From contig NZ_CP019044.1 in assembly GCF_001953055.1 (NCBI RefSeq), positions 1 to 64,000 on the forward strand: a DNA stretch of 64,000 nt. The letters are read 5' to 3'. Position 1 is the first letter of the stretch. The number at the start of each line of letters is the position of its first letter. This document shows, piece by piece, positions 34,373 through 43,595 of the stretch. The DNA is from Salaquimonas pukyongi (GTDB lineage: Bacteria > Pseudomonadota > Alphaproteobacteria > Rhizobiales > Rhizobiaceae). The notes below the pieces were generated by a model. It saw only the letters and a list, made by a program, of their open reading frames with translations. It was not told the DNA's origin and searched no databases. Both the position numbers and the translations under genes were made by a program.

Positions 34373-34374
34373 AT

Positions 34375-35658
34375 ATGGACGACCTCAACATCATTGACAA
34401 GTTCACCGAGACCTTCGTCCGCTACATCGAAAGCGGCTTTGGATTGCTGTCCGGTGACGTCGCCTTCCTCGTCTCGATCCTCGTTGCCATCGACATCGTG
34501 CTGGCCGGCCTGTTCTGGGCCTTGATGGGCGAAAACAACGTCATCGCGCAACTCCTGAAGAAGGTCCTCTATGTCGGCTTTTTCGCGCTGCTTCTGAACA
34601 ATTTCCGGTCCCTTTCTGACGTTGTCTTTCAGAGCTTTGCCGGCCTCGGCCTCAAGGCCGGAAGCGCGCCCTTCGGTCCGGACCAGTTGATGCGGCCGGG
34701 TTTTGTCGCAGAGACCGGCTTTACCGCCGCCTGGCCATTGTTGGAAGCGGCAGGCGAACTGATCGGCTTTACGACCTTCTTCGAGAATTTCGTGACCATC
34801 ATGGTGCTGATGCTCGCCTGGCTGATCGTGCTGCTGGCCTTCTTTATTTTGTCGGTGCAGCTCTTCATCACCATCATCGAGTTCAAGCTGACGACGCTCG
34901 CGGGCTTCGTGCTCGTGCCCTTCGCCCTGTTTGGCAAGACGGCCTTCCTCGCCGAGCGGGTGCTCGGCAATGTGATCACCGCAGGCATCAAGCTGATGGT
35001 GCTGGCGATCGTCGTTGCCATCGGTTCGACCATTTTCGGTTCGTTCGCGACACGGCCTTCCGGTGACATCGATCTGCGCCATGCCGCCTCGATCATCCTC
35101 GCCGCGATCACGGTCTTTGGCCTCGCAATCTTCATTCCGGGCATTGCCGCGGGGCTCGTCTCCGGTGCACCGCAACTGGGGGCAGGCGCTGCGGCGGGCA
35201 CGGCCATCGGTCTTGCCGGGGCAGGTGTCGCTGGGAGTGTACTGGCCTCGGGCGCAGGACGCATGGCCAGACGCGCTGCAGGCAGCAGCGTCACGGCTGC
35301 CGCGTCGCTTGCTGGTCGGACCAGCGCCGGATTCCAGTCCGGCGGCATGGCGGGCGCCGGGCAAGCCACAATTGGGGCGGCAGCGCGAAATGTTGCTTCA
35401 AAAGCCACTGCTCCGGTGAGCGATGCGTTCCGCTCCGGTCAGGCGGCAGGCTTCCGCGCCACGGGCGGCAATAGTCCTGCCATGGGGCGGGGCGCCGGTG
35501 TCGCCACGGCGAATTCTGCAAACGACCAGCCGGCCTGGGCGAAACAGATGCATCGCCGCCAGAGGCTGCGCGAAGCCGGCATGGTCGCAACCCACACCCT
35601 CAGAGACGGTGACCGCGGCGGCAGCGCCGAAGGCCCGAGACTTGATCCCGACCGATAA
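34375..35658 (+). CDS. trbL: TrbL, VirB6-like polytopic membrane protein
   Basis: A 427-aa inner-membrane channel component. Six to seven hydrophobic segments fill residues about 20-265 (for example DVAFLVSILVAIDIVLAGLF and TTLAGFVLVPFALFGKTAFL). The C-terminal 150 residues are Ala/Gly/Ser-rich and low in complexity, as usual for TrbL, and end in a basic-then-acidic tail. Its ribosome site lies within the four 7-bp repeats. It is followed 11 bp later by trbF. Confidence 0.94.
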   Translation: MDDLNIIDKFTETFVRYIESGFGLLSGDVAFLVSILVAIDIVLAGLFWALMGENNVIAQLLKKVLYVGFFALLLNNFRSLSDVVFQSFAGLGLKAGSAPFGPDQLMRPGFVAETGFTAAWPLLEAAGELIGFTTFFENFVTIMVLMLAWLIVLLAFFILSVQLFITIIEFKLTTLAGFVLVPFALFGKTAFLAERVLGNVITAGIKLMVLAIVVAIGSTIFGSFATRPSGDIDLRHAASIILAAITVFGLAIFIPGIAAGLVSGAPQLGAGAAAGTAIGLAGAGVAGSVLASGAGRMARRAAGSSVTAAASLAGRTSAGFQSGGMAGAGQATIGAAARNVASKATAPVSDAFRSGQAAGFRATGGNSPAMGRGAGVATANSANDQPAWAKQMHRRQRLREAGMVATHTLRDGDRGGSAEGPRLDPDR

Positions 35659-35669
35659 GGAAGTGCTCC

Positions 35670-36461
35670 ATGATCTTCAAACGATCCCGCAACCGCTATG
35701 GCGATACACCTGAACCCGTCACCCCATACCAGAAGGCAGCACAAATCTGGGACCAGCGCATGGGCGACGCATTGGCCCATGCCCGCAACTGGCGGTTTGC
35801 CGCCTTCGGCTCGCTCGGCCTGTCGCTGATCCTCTCGGGCGGTGTCATCTGGCAGGCCGGGCAATCGAGTGTTGTGCCCTACGTCGTCGAACTGGAATCC
35901 GATGGTGCAGCCCGCGCCGTGCGGCCTGCGATTGAAGCCTATGTCCCGAGCGATGCGCAGATCGCGTTCCATCTGGCCGATTTCATCGAACAGGTCCGGG
36001 GCCTTCCCATCGATCCGGTGGTTCTCCGGCGAAACTGGCTGACGGCCTATGACTTTGCCACGGCGCGCGCCGCCAACACGCTGAACGAACATGCCCGCGC
36101 CGACGACCCCTTCTCACGGGTAGGGGATGAAACGGTCGCCATCGAGGTGACCAGCGTGGTGCGGGCCTCCGACCGATCCTTCCAGATCCGCTGGCTCGAA
36201 CGGCGTTACGTGAATGGTTCGCTTGCAGGCACCGAACGCTGGACCGCGCTGCTCGGCGTTGCGGTGGACCCGCCGCGCGATGCCGAGACACTGAGAAAGA
36301 ACCCGCTCGGCATCTACGTCACGGACCTCAACTGGTCGCGCGAACTCGACAGTTCCCGCAGCGTCCCCGGCTCGACCCATCGCAAGACCGATCCCGGCGA
36401 TCCGGTACCAGCCGAATCCGCACCCGTCCGACCCATCTTGCCCAATCCAGGAGACCGATAA
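35670..36461 (+). CDS. trbF: TrbF, VirB8-like assembly protein
   Basis: A 263-aa bitopic protein: cytoplasmic N-terminus with TPYQKAAQIWDQRMG, a membrane helix at about residues 47-65 (FGSLGLSLILSGGVIWQAG), and a periplasmic VirB8/TrbF fold (FLADFIEQVRGLPIDPVVLRRNW, ERWTALLGV, LGIYVTDLNWSREL). The Pro-rich tail is common. Its TAATG end overlaps the trbG start. Confidence 0.94.
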   Translation: MIFKRSRNRYGDTPEPVTPYQKAAQIWDQRMGDALAHARNWRFAAFGSLGLSLILSGGVIWQAGQSSVVPYVVELESDGAARAVRPAIEAYVPSDAQIAFHLADFIEQVRGLPIDPVVLRRNWLTAYDFATARAANTLNEHARADDPFSRVGDETVAIEVTSVVRASDRSFQIRWLERRYVNGSLAGTERWTALLGVAVDPPRDAETLRKNPLGIYVTDLNWSRELDSSRSVPGSTHRKTDPGDPVPAESAPVRPILPNPGDR

Positions 36462-37528
36462 TGCCTGTCTTTTCCTCGAAGCGCCGCTGGGCGCAAACCG
36501 TCTTGTGCCTCTCGCTCGCACTGGCGCTCTCCGCCTGCGCGACGGCGAAAAAAGTCCCGCAGGTTTCCTATGACGATCTGGAGTTTGATAGCGCCGTCTA
36601 TCAGCCGGAACCCGCACTACCGGTGGAAGTCGTGAAACTGCCCGAGCCGCTGCCGCTGCCCGGCCAGATGAAAAAGGCGCCAGCAGAATTGAATGGCAAA
36701 CTGGCAAAGAAGACGGACGACAAGCGCCCACCGGAAGCGCGCATCATCGACGCCAACAAGGCGGCCAAGATCGAACCCTCGAAAGACGGCTATATCAATG
36801 CGATCCAGAACTATCCCTTCGTGAAGGGCGCGCTCTACCAGCTCTATGCCGCCGTCAACCAGGTCTCGGACATCGCCCTTGAACCGGGCGAGAAACTCGT
36901 CTCGGTCTCGGCGGGCGATACGGTGCGCTGGGTGGTGGGGGACACGACCTCCGGCACGGGAACCGCCGAGCAGGTGCATATCCTGGTCAAGCCGATTGCG
37001 TCTGACCTTCAGACCAATCTCGTCATTAACACGGACCGCCGCACCTATCACCTCGAAATGCGCTCGACCGAGGAGACCTACATGGCGTCTGTTTCGTGGA
37101 TCTATCCCTATTCCGATCTGGTGGCACTGCAGAAGCGAAACGAGGCGGCCGTCCAGAACGCCCAATTGACCATTGACCAGGGCCTGAAGATCGATGATCT
37201 GAAGTTCCGCTACAGCATTGAAGGCGACGCGCCCTGGAAACCCTTGCGCGCTTTCGACGATGGCAAGAAGGTCTATCTGCAGTTTCCGTCTGGCTTGCGC
37301 CAGGGGGATGCTCCGCCGCTCTTCATCGTTGGTTCGAATGGCGAGCCGGCCCTCGTCAATTACCGGGTCAGGGACAATTACTACATCGTCGACCGGCTGT
37401 TTGCGGCGGCTGAACTCCGTTTCGGCAGCGATCCGCAACAGGTGGTCCGCATTACACGGACCGATGCGACGTGGCGGACAGTGAAGGCCTCAGCGAAAAA
37501 CCTCTGGGGGATTCGCCATGACCGCTGA
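36461..37528 (+). CDS. trbG: TrbG, VirB9-like outer-membrane complex protein
   Basis: A 355-aa exported protein with signal sequence and lipobox-like LSACAT (residues about 22-27), a Pro/Lys-rich spacer, then the VirB9/TrbG domain: YPFVKGALYQLYAAVNQVSDI, DTVRWVVGDTTSG, HILVKPIASDLQTNLVINTD and the C-terminal beta domain ending at LWGIRHDR. It forms part of the core channel with TrbI. It overlaps trbF by one base and trbI by 11 bp. Confidence 0.94.
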   Translation: MPVFSSKRRWAQTVLCLSLALALSACATAKKVPQVSYDDLEFDSAVYQPEPALPVEVVKLPEPLPLPGQMKKAPAELNGKLAKKTDDKRPPEARIIDANKAAKIEPSKDGYINAIQNYPFVKGALYQLYAAVNQVSDIALEPGEKLVSVSAGDTVRWVVGDTTSGTGTAEQVHILVKPIASDLQTNLVINTDRRTYHLEMRSTEETYMASVSWIYPYSDLVALQKRNEAAVQNAQLTIDQGLKIDDLKFRYSIEGDAPWKPLRAFDDGKKVYLQFPSGLRQGDAPPLFIVGSNGEPALVNYRVRDNYYIVDRLFAAAELRFGSDPQQVVRITRTDATWRTVKASAKNLWGIRHDR

Positions 37529-38773
37529 CGCCCAAACCACACCCGAACCCAAGATCGATCCTGAAAAGCTCGAACTGCGTGCCAGGCCGCGTCCCGTGAC
37601 GCGGATCAGCCGCAAGATGCTCTATGCTGGAAGCGCCCTGGTTCTGGTGTTCATCTCCGGCGCCGTCCTGATCGCGCTCGATCCCCCGGACTGGCGAACA
37701 ACGCAACGGACGGAATTGATCGGTCCGGGCCGCAGCCAGACACCGGAAGGCATCGAGAAGCTGCCTGCCAGCTACGAGGACATCCCGCAACTCGGCCCCC
37801 GAACCAGGGGGATTTGGGCATGCCGATCACGCAGCTCGAACGCGATCTCAACATCCCGGTCTTGCCATCGAGCGGTGCGCCCGGCTACCGGCCGGACCCG
37901 GAAGAGGATTTCCGAAGGGCCGAACGAATCCGCATGGCGCGGCTTGCAGCGCAAGCTAATGAATCCAAGTTGTTTTTCACTGTGCAGACAAAAGAGATTG
38001 GACTGGCACAGACAAACCCAGCGCCACCATCTGATCCGTCAGCGAACACGGCCTTCGATCCGCTCGCTGCCCTTGCCGCCCTAGAAGGTCCGCCCGGCAC
38101 CCCAGCACCTGATCCGAACGGTCAGCAGGCCAAGCTCGCCTTCCTCGAAAAGGGCCCGGATGGAAAGATTTACAATGAGTACACCATGCAGCGCCCGGCC
38201 TCGCCCTATCAGCTGATGGCTGGGACAATTATCGCTGCCAGCCTCGTGACGGGCCTGAACTCGGATCTACCAGGCACTGTCATCGCCCAAGTGACCGAGC
38301 ACACTTATGACACGGTAACCGGCCAGCACCTCCTCGTCCCGCGAGGATCGCGCCTGATCGGTCGCTATGACAGCAACATCAGTTTCGGCCAGGATCGCGC
38401 GCTGGTCGTCTGGCAGCGCATCATTCGGCCTGACGGCACCTCCATCGTCATCGACAACCTGCCCGGAACCGATACCGCCGGCTATGCTGGTGTTGCCGAC
38501 CGGGTGGATTTCCACACCTGGCAATTGCTCAAGGGTATCGGCCTCGCTACCTTGCTTGGTGTCGGGACGGAATTGAGTTTCGGGTCGAGCGAGAACGATC
38601 TCATCGCTGCGATCCGCGAAAGCGCACAGGAGAACGCGAGCCAAGCAGGTCAGCAGATCGTCCAGCGCAATCTCGATATCCAGCCGACCATCACCGTGCG
38701 TCCAGGCTGGCCAATCCGGGTCCTCGTCAACAAGGACATCATCCTGCCGCCAATGGAGACCGCCACCCGATGA
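37518..38773 (+). pseudogene. trbI: TrbI (VirB10-like) gene with a one-base frameshift
   Basis: TrbI spans both membranes as the VirB10-like core. The first frame gives the cytoplasmic start, a membrane helix (AGSALVLVFISGAVLIAL) and SYEDIPQLGP. After the C-run at 37796-37800 the coding frame moves to one beginning GMPITQLERDLN, which carries the whole periplasmic TrbI domain (YQLMAGTIIAASLVTGLNSD, LVPRGSRLIGRYDS, and RPGWPIRVLVNKDI at the end). One extra C restores about 418 codons. If the break is real, the element cannot conjugate; if a read error, the operon is intact. Confidence 0.88.
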
Positions 38774-39012
38774 GCCCGCTCAAGCTCGGCAAACTGCCCG
38801 ACCGTGAAACGGTCAAGATCACCTTCGCGGCAAGCACGGAACTCAACCGGCTTCTTGAAGCCTATGCCCAGGCCTACGAATCGGAATACCGCCAGAAGGA
38901 AACCGTCCCCGACCTGATCCCACACATGCTGGAAGCCTTCATCAAGGCGGATCGGGGGTTTCGGGCATCAACAATAATGGGAAAACTTTCCGAACGTACC
39001 CAAAGATCGTGA
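38770..39012 (+). CDS. DUF2274 protein at the end of the trb operon
   Basis: An 80-aa DUF2274 protein: LGKLPDRETVKITFAASTEL, then AYAQAYESEYRQKETVPDLIPHMLEAF. It always follows trbI in this operon type; its job is unknown, and the N-terminal strand with following helix hints at a ribbon-helix-helix-like fold. The ATG overlaps the trbI stop by four bases. Confidence 0.9.
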   Translation: MSPLKLGKLPDRETVKITFAASTELNRLLEAYAQAYESEYRQKETVPDLIPHMLEAFIKADRGFRASTIMGKLSERTQRS

Positions 39013-39105
39013 ATCTCCCAAGGCCCTGCCGAGAAAACAATATGGATTTCGCTTCATCGGAAGCTAAATCCGGGGCGGATCAGTGATACAAATCACGGGT
39101 CACGC

Positions 39106-39136
39106 TTGACTTTCCAGCAGCTGGACGGTGCATAGA
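39106..39136 (+). promoter_or_regulatory. CueR-like MerR-type promoter
   Basis: -35 TTGACT, a spacer of exactly 19 bp containing the dyad CCAGCAGCTGG, and -10 CATAGA. Long spacers with a central CCAGC-GCTGG type dyad are typical of copper-responsive CueR promoters. It drives the membrane-protein gene at 39143. No complete cueR was recognised in the element. Confidence 0.75.
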
Positions 39137-39142
39137 GGCACC

Positions 39143-39616
39143 ATGAGATCTGGATTTCGGGTAATTCTGGCGTCGCCGGAGTTCAACATCGCATTTTTTT
39201 CCTTTCTGCTGCACTTCGTGTGGGAATTCGTGCAGGCGCCTACCTATGCCGGTATGGTCGAAATGAACCATTGGGACGGTACAAAGCTTTGCATGTCGGC
39301 CACGTTCGGTGATGTGGGTTTCGCCCTCACGGCATTCGTGGCGACCAGTATCGTAGCCCGGACAAGGCATTGGTTGCACAATCCCACGACTGGACAATAT
39401 CTGCTCTATCTGGGTATCGGGATCGGCCTGACCATCGGTTTCGAGTACTACTACACCCAAGTGTCCCTGCGATGGACCTATTCCGAACTGATGCCGCTCG
39501 TTCCACCCTTCGGGACAGGCCTCAGCCCGCTTCTGCAATGGCTGATCGTGCCGCTAGCCGCGCTTTGGCTAACAAGAACCCAGATTGCAGGGATCAAGGC
39601 AAGGGAGACCGAATAA
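39143..39616 (+). CDS. Hypothetical four-helix membrane protein
   Basis: A 157-aa membrane protein with hydrophobic segments around residues 15-32 (FNIAFFSFLLHFVWEFV), 52-70, 82-103 (LLYLGIGIGLTIGFEYYYT) and 125-143. Conserved-looking polar motifs inside the membrane are HFVWEFVQAPTY and LCMSATFGDVGFA. No family name recognised. The start at 39143 is preferred over 39128 because GAGGCACC precedes it and the CueR-like promoter ends just upstream. Its promoter suggests copper induction. Confidence 0.65.
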   Translation: MRSGFRVILASPEFNIAFFSFLLHFVWEFVQAPTYAGMVEMNHWDGTKLCMSATFGDVGFALTAFVATSIVARTRHWLHNPTTGQYLLYLGIGIGLTIGFEYYYTQVSLRWTYSELMPLVPPFGTGLSPLLQWLIVPLAALWLTRTQIAGIKARETE

Positions 39617-39729
39617 TGATGAACGACGGATATGGCGGCATGATGGGAGCAGGCGGGATCTGGATGTGGCTCATCGGAATACTGGTTCTGCTGATGATCG
39701 CCGCTTTGGTGAAATACCTGATGAAATGA
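39616..39729 (+). CDS. 37-aa Met-rich single-span membrane peptide
   Basis: A tiny gene: MMNDGYGGMMGAGG, then one membrane helix (IWMWLIGILVLLMIAAL) and a basic end VKYLMK. Seven methionines in 37 residues. Its ATG overlaps the stop of the upstream gene (TAATG), so it is translationally coupled. Similar Met/Gly-rich small membrane proteins occur in copper loci. Function unknown, possibly a copper-binding or assembly peptide. Confidence 0.7.
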   Translation: MMNDGYGGMMGAGGIWMWLIGILVLLMIAALVKYLMK

Positions 39730-39774
39730 ACCACTGCCGTTCCGGCAAAGTCTCAACCGTAATCCTGAGTGAGT

Positions 39775-40386
39775 TCATTCGCGCACAAAGACGCTGAACT
39801 GAAACCTTTGCTCCCGGCCAGCGGGGGTGACATGAATGTGTTGACAAGTTTTCTTTAGCGAATACGCCGCGCCGAGAGCGTCCTGCAATGTTTCCGGGGA
39901 GTATCTATGAACCGGCAGTCCACTGCATCTTTCGGGACCGTCCAACGCGAAGGTCCCGATAACCACTATCGATCCCTTGGTGGTCGCCTTGTCGAGGCGT
40001 TCAATATAGGCAGTCCGGTCCTGTTCGCGCACGAGAAAATGAAAAACGGCCCTGTCGTGCCAGACACCCCATGTCCGGTCCGGATTCCAGTCTGTGATGT
40101 CGTGGATGACGATTTTGGGCACGAATCCCTTTTCAGACAGGCGCCGCCGCGCGATCTCAAGTGCACGGGCCGATATGTCCAGAAGTGTGATGTCGCTAAG
40201 TCCGGCCTCGAAAAGTCCGTCTCCCAATGCGGATGCCCCGGCGCCAATATCGATGACGCCGCGTTTAGCAATTGCACGATGCTCTAGGATCAGTCCCAGA
40301 CTCGGTTCGGGCGTCGATTGGAACCAGGAAACGCTACTGTCGCCCTTTTCGTAAGCTTTTTCCCAATGTTCCTCCAAGTCTGTCAT
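39775..40386 (-). CDS. Class I SAM-dependent methyltransferase
   Basis: A 203-aa cytoplasmic methyltransferase. Motif I is GVIDIGAGASALGDGLF, followed by DITLLDISARALEIARRRL (acidic loop) and WHDRAVFHFLVREQDR. HWEKAYEKG and VSWFQ at the N-terminus are like thiopurine/tellurite-type or small-molecule methyltransferases. It ends the long leftward copper operon, 10 bp after the multicopper oxidase. The substrate is unknown; a toxic metalloid is possible but unproven. Confidence 0.85.
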   Translation of the reverse strand: MTDLEEHWEKAYEKGDSSVSWFQSTPEPSLGLILEHRAIAKRGVIDIGAGASALGDGLFEAGLSDITLLDISARALEIARRRLSEKGFVPKIVIHDITDWNPDRTWGVWHDRAVFHFLVREQDRTAYIERLDKATTKGSIVVIGTFALDGPERCSGLPVHRYSPETLQDALGAAYSLKKTCQHIHVTPAGREQRFQFSVFVRE

Positions 40387-40396
40387 CTGATGCGCC

Positions 40397-41907
40397 TCAA
40401 CTCACCGTAAACTGCCCCATCATACCTCCGTCTTCATGTTCGAGGATATGGCAGTGATACATGAACGGCGTTTCATAGCCCGCAGGATGGGTAAACCGAA
40501 CAAGTAATTCGCTCTCCTGATCGATCACAAGCGTATCTTTCCACCCCGTACTTTCGGGCAACGGATCCCTGCCGTTTTCGCGAATGACTTGAAACGCCAC
40601 TCCGTGAATGTGAAACGGATGAGCAAGCATGTTAGTGCTCACGACCCATCTCTCGGTATCGCCAAGGTTCACACGTTCGTTGATCACGTTCATCGCGAAC
40701 GGATCGCCGTTGATGGCGAAGCCGCCCATCATGCCTCCCCCATCATGCCGCCGCGTCCCATCATGCCGCCTCCCATGCCCATGTCGAGCGAGAAGCGTCT
40801 GGTTTTGATGGTTTCGGAATCCGCGAGCGCGGGCGGTTCGCCTCCAATCGCATCAGGCAAGAGGTCGACAGATGCAGGAAGACGTTCATCGACCAAGAAC
40901 GGCAAAACCTCAAAACGCCGCGCGCCTGTCAAACCGTCGAGCATACCACGCGCGCGGCCCATCATGCCTCCCATCCCTTGATTGGGATCCCCATCGCTCA
41001 TCAGCGACACGGCCTGCCCACTCGTGAAATCGACCAGGATCTCAGCGCGCTCTCCAGGTCCCATACGCAAAGTTTCAAGTGCCATGGGCCGGGGAAGATA
41101 TCCGCCATCCGTGGCGATGAGATGCATCGGTCGCGAGTCACTGAGATAAAATGAATAAATCCGCGCGTTCGAGGCGTTGACGAGACGCAGTCGCACGATG
41201 CCCTTGGGCACATGGGCAGCGGTCCCGAATTGGCCGTTCACCAGAATGGTTTCGCCGGTCATTCCGTGCATGATGTCCATCATGGAATTCGCGTAGACCA
41301 TGTTGCCGTTTCCGGTGAACCTTCGATCCTGAACAATGAGTGTCAGATCGTCCGTGCCATAAGATTCCGGCAAGCCTCGCTCGCCATCGCGGCCATCAAC
41401 GATGTGGATTACGCCGGCCAGCCCGGCATAAACATCCTGTGCAGTCCGTCCATGGATGTGGGTATGGAAGAAGGCGGTACAGGGCTGTTGGCTGATTTCC
41501 ATGTCCGGCGACCAACTGGAACCCGGTGCAATCGGAAGATGCGGCCCGCCGTCGTGTTCGCCGGGAACCAGCAGGCCGTGCCAGTGCGAACTGACGGGCC
41601 ACGTGAGGGCATTGGCGACCTTCGGTTGCAGCGGTCCATTCTGAATTCGCACAACCGGACCAAGATAGGCTTGGTTGAAACCTAGTGTCGGTGTCGATCT
41701 CCCATCGAAAAAGCGGGTTTCACCGGCTTGAGCCATTAGCTCAAATCGACCAGACGCCAGTGTATCCAGCAATGGCGGCATTTTGAGGCGCGGCAGATTT
41801 GCTGCTTTGGCGAGGCTTATGGAGCTACGGCCATCCATGATGCCGTAAGCAGCCGCACCCGCAGCCAGAACCGCGCCACCTGCAAGTACTTTGCGGCGTG
41901 TCAGCAT
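40397..41907 (-). pseudogene. CueO-like multicopper oxidase with a one-base frameshift
   Basis: Periplasmic Cu(I) oxidase: Tat-like signal (MLTRRKVLAGGAVLAAG), copper motifs SSHWHGLLVPG and FFHTHIHGRTAQDVYAG in the first part, then a Met-rich stretch DMGMGGGMMGRGGMMG. At the C-run 40737-40741 the frame stops as GEA. One extra base lets it continue as GGGMMGGFAING through AHPFHIHGVAF and MYHCHILEHEDGGMMGQF, completing the trinuclear and type 1 sites. As written, the second part begins at an ATGA overlap. A missing base is the simplest reading. Confidence 0.88.
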
Positions 41908-41944
41908 GGGGATATTCCTTTCAAGTTGGCTGGTTGTTCAGCCT

Positions 41945-42448
41945 CTATCGCGTCTCCGCCGGTTCCATGGCATAACGTGCATTCATCTCGTCGTGTCCGG
42001 CGCGGACTTCGTCCGGCCATGTGCTTTTAATATAGGATAGAACCGCAACGATTTCCGCATCGGACAGGATACCCTCGTAGGCGGGCATCGCCGATTTGTA
42101 GTCCTTCAAATTGGCAGCCTTGACGATTCCGAGCTTGGTAATCTTGAACAATATTTCGTCAGGGTGGTGCCATGTGTGGCCCGTTTCGTCATGTGGCGGC
42201 GCCGGCATCAATCCGTCGGGCCCCGGCGATCTCCAATCCTCGACCTGACCTTCCAGATTGGCGCCATGGCAGGACGCGCAATTGTCAGCGTAAATTGTGC
42301 TGCCCAAGGCAACAAGGCTCCGATCTTCTGGACGAAGCAGTGCATTGGCCTGCGCATCGTCCCGTCCAAGCAACTCCACGCCGAAGAAGATCATTGCACC
42401 GGCTGCGCAAAGGCCCAGAAGAATGATCAAAATGCGTTTTGAAAACAT
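41945..42448 (-). CDS. Membrane-anchored c-type cytochrome
   Basis: A 167-aa protein with an N-terminal signal/anchor helix (ILIILLGLCAAGAMIFFGVEL), haem motif NCASCHGANLEG (about residues 54-65), and the sixth-ligand Met in SAMPAYEGILSDAEI. It closely follows the L,D-transpeptidase gene (8 bp) and precedes the multicopper oxidase. It could carry electrons from Cu(I) oxidation or respond to copper stress on respiration; this is inference from position. Confidence 0.9.
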   Translation of the reverse strand: MFSKRILIILLGLCAAGAMIFFGVELLGRDDAQANALLRPEDRSLVALGSTIYADNCASCHGANLEGQVEDWRSPGPDGLMPAPPHDETGHTWHHPDEILFKITKLGIVKAANLKDYKSAMPAYEGILSDAEIVAVLSYIKSTWPDEVRAGHDEMNARYAMEPAETR

Positions 42449-42456
42449 GGCAAGAC

Positions 42457-43122
42457 CTACACAACGATTAGGGTCGAACCGCCGGGTACACGGCTATAGA
42501 GGTCGATGATGTCCTGATTCATCAAACGGACACAGCCGCTGGAGACCGCTTTTCCGATGGTCCAATATTCGGGCGATCCATGGATCCGGTAAAGCGTGTC
42601 TTCGCCGTTCTGAAAAATATAGAGCGCTCTTGCACCCAACGGATTATCCAGGCCGGGCGGCATGCCGCCATTCTCAGCGCTCCATTTCTCCAGTTCGGGC
42701 TGACGTTCGATCATTTCAGCAGGCGGGGTCCATTTGGGCCAAGCCTGTTTCCACTGGATCATGCCGCGTCCAGACCATTCAAAACCCTGCCTCCCAAGTC
42801 CGACGCCATAGCGCATGGCTTTGCCGCCTTCCTGCACCAGATGAAGATAGAATGTGTTGGTATCCACAATCAGTGTGCCGACAGGGTGGGGTGACGAATA
42901 ATCGACCTGCCTGCGCCAGAACTGCTGCGGAACCTTTGTCAAATCGACAGCCGGTATCGGGAATTGCTCGCTGGGGATCGGTCCATATATGGAGACGAAA
43001 CCGGGCGGCGGCCCGGCGGGCGCTGCCTTGCGCTCAAGGTCGACGGCATCGATTGTAGAACACCCAGTCAGGGCAAGTGCGGATGTCGCACTCGCCCCGA
43101 TGATAAAGCTGCGCCGGTTCAT
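42457..43122 (-). CDS. L,D-transpeptidase (YkuD) lipoprotein, copy B1
   Basis: A 221-aa YkuD enzyme, same length and close sequence to the gene at 19901: lipobox ALTGCST, VPQQFWRRQVDYS, and catalytic HGSPEYWTIGKAVSSGCVRL. A Tat-like NRRSF start precedes the lipobox. It overlaps the DUF411 gene by four bases, so it is translated with a copper protein. It probably forms 3-3 cross-links in the periplasm; copper is reported to inhibit L,D-transpeptidases of E. coli, so a resistant copy here would make sense. Confidence 0.92.
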   Translation of the reverse strand: MNRRSFIIGASATSALALTGCSTIDAVDLERKAAPAGPPPGFVSIYGPIPSEQFPIPAVDLTKVPQQFWRRQVDYSSPHPVGTLIVDTNTFYLHLVQEGGKAMRYGVGLGRQGFEWSGRGMIQWKQAWPKWTPPAEMIERQPELEKWSAENGGMPPGLDNPLGARALYIFQNGEDTLYRIHGSPEYWTIGKAVSSGCVRLMNQDIIDLYSRVPGGSTLIVV

Positions 43123-43595
43123 TGCTTTCCGGCCTCATAAAATACCGTAGGCGTCTCTCCGGTTTTGCCGGTGAAGGCCAACACCTTGTACTGCGCTTTC
43201 GGATCATAACCCATGCCGAGCGATCCCATCGGCATGCCCGGTGTGGAAATGCCACGAATGTCGGGTAGTTCGGACATAAGCTTCTCCATCGCTTCCAGCG
43301 GCACATGGCCTTCGAGAACGTATTTGCGCTCTCCGCCCATCACCGCCGTGTGGCAGGCCTCAAGATCCTTGCCGACCCCCGCCTGTTGTTTGATGGAGGA
43401 AAGGTCTTCCATATCTTTGGTCTCGACCGTGTAGCCGGCTTTTTCGACGGCCTCGACCCAGACCTGACAGCATCCGCACCAGGGTGTCTTGAAGACGGTA
43501 ATATGCTTGTCATCAGTCTCGCCTGCATGGGCGTGGAGTGTAAGCAGGTTGGCAGCCAGCAAGGAAGTGGCCGCGATTTTGATCAGTGTTTTCAT
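43119..43595 (-). CDS. DUF411 periplasmic metal-binding protein (CopG-like), copy 2
   Basis: A 158-aa exported protein: signal peptide to about residue 23 (LTLHAHAGE), motif TPWCGCCQVWVEAV, a further Cys in LEACHTAVM, and Met-rich GMPMGSLGMGYDPK. The family is the same as at 17596, but the mature sequence is clearly divergent. I use the ATG at 43595, since the longer frame from 43679 runs antisense through the neighbouring gene. It is flanked by L,D-transpeptidase and a small membrane protein with four-base overlaps. Confidence 0.9.
   Translation of the reverse strand: MKTLIKIAATSLLAANLLTLHAHAGETDDKHITVFKTPWCGCCQVWVEAVEKAGYTVETKDMEDLSSIKQQAGVGKDLEACHTAVMGGERKYVLEGHVPLEAMEKLMSELPDIRGISTPGMPMGSLGMGYDPKAQYKVLAFTGKTGETPTVFYEAGKQ

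Noticed and set aside
34132-35364. 410-aa minus-strand frame
   Set aside because: Antisense to trbL with no motif; trbL has the expected membrane segments.
37518-38084. 188-aa plus-strand frame as a separate short gene
   Set aside because: Only its first part is trbI. After the C-run it turns into Arg/Ser-rich nonsense, while the true frame continues in the next phase.
40729-40741. Programmed frameshift to explain the split multicopper oxidase
   Set aside because: No heptameric slippery sequence or following structure was seen, and five other genes show the same one-base run shortening, so a missing base is simpler.
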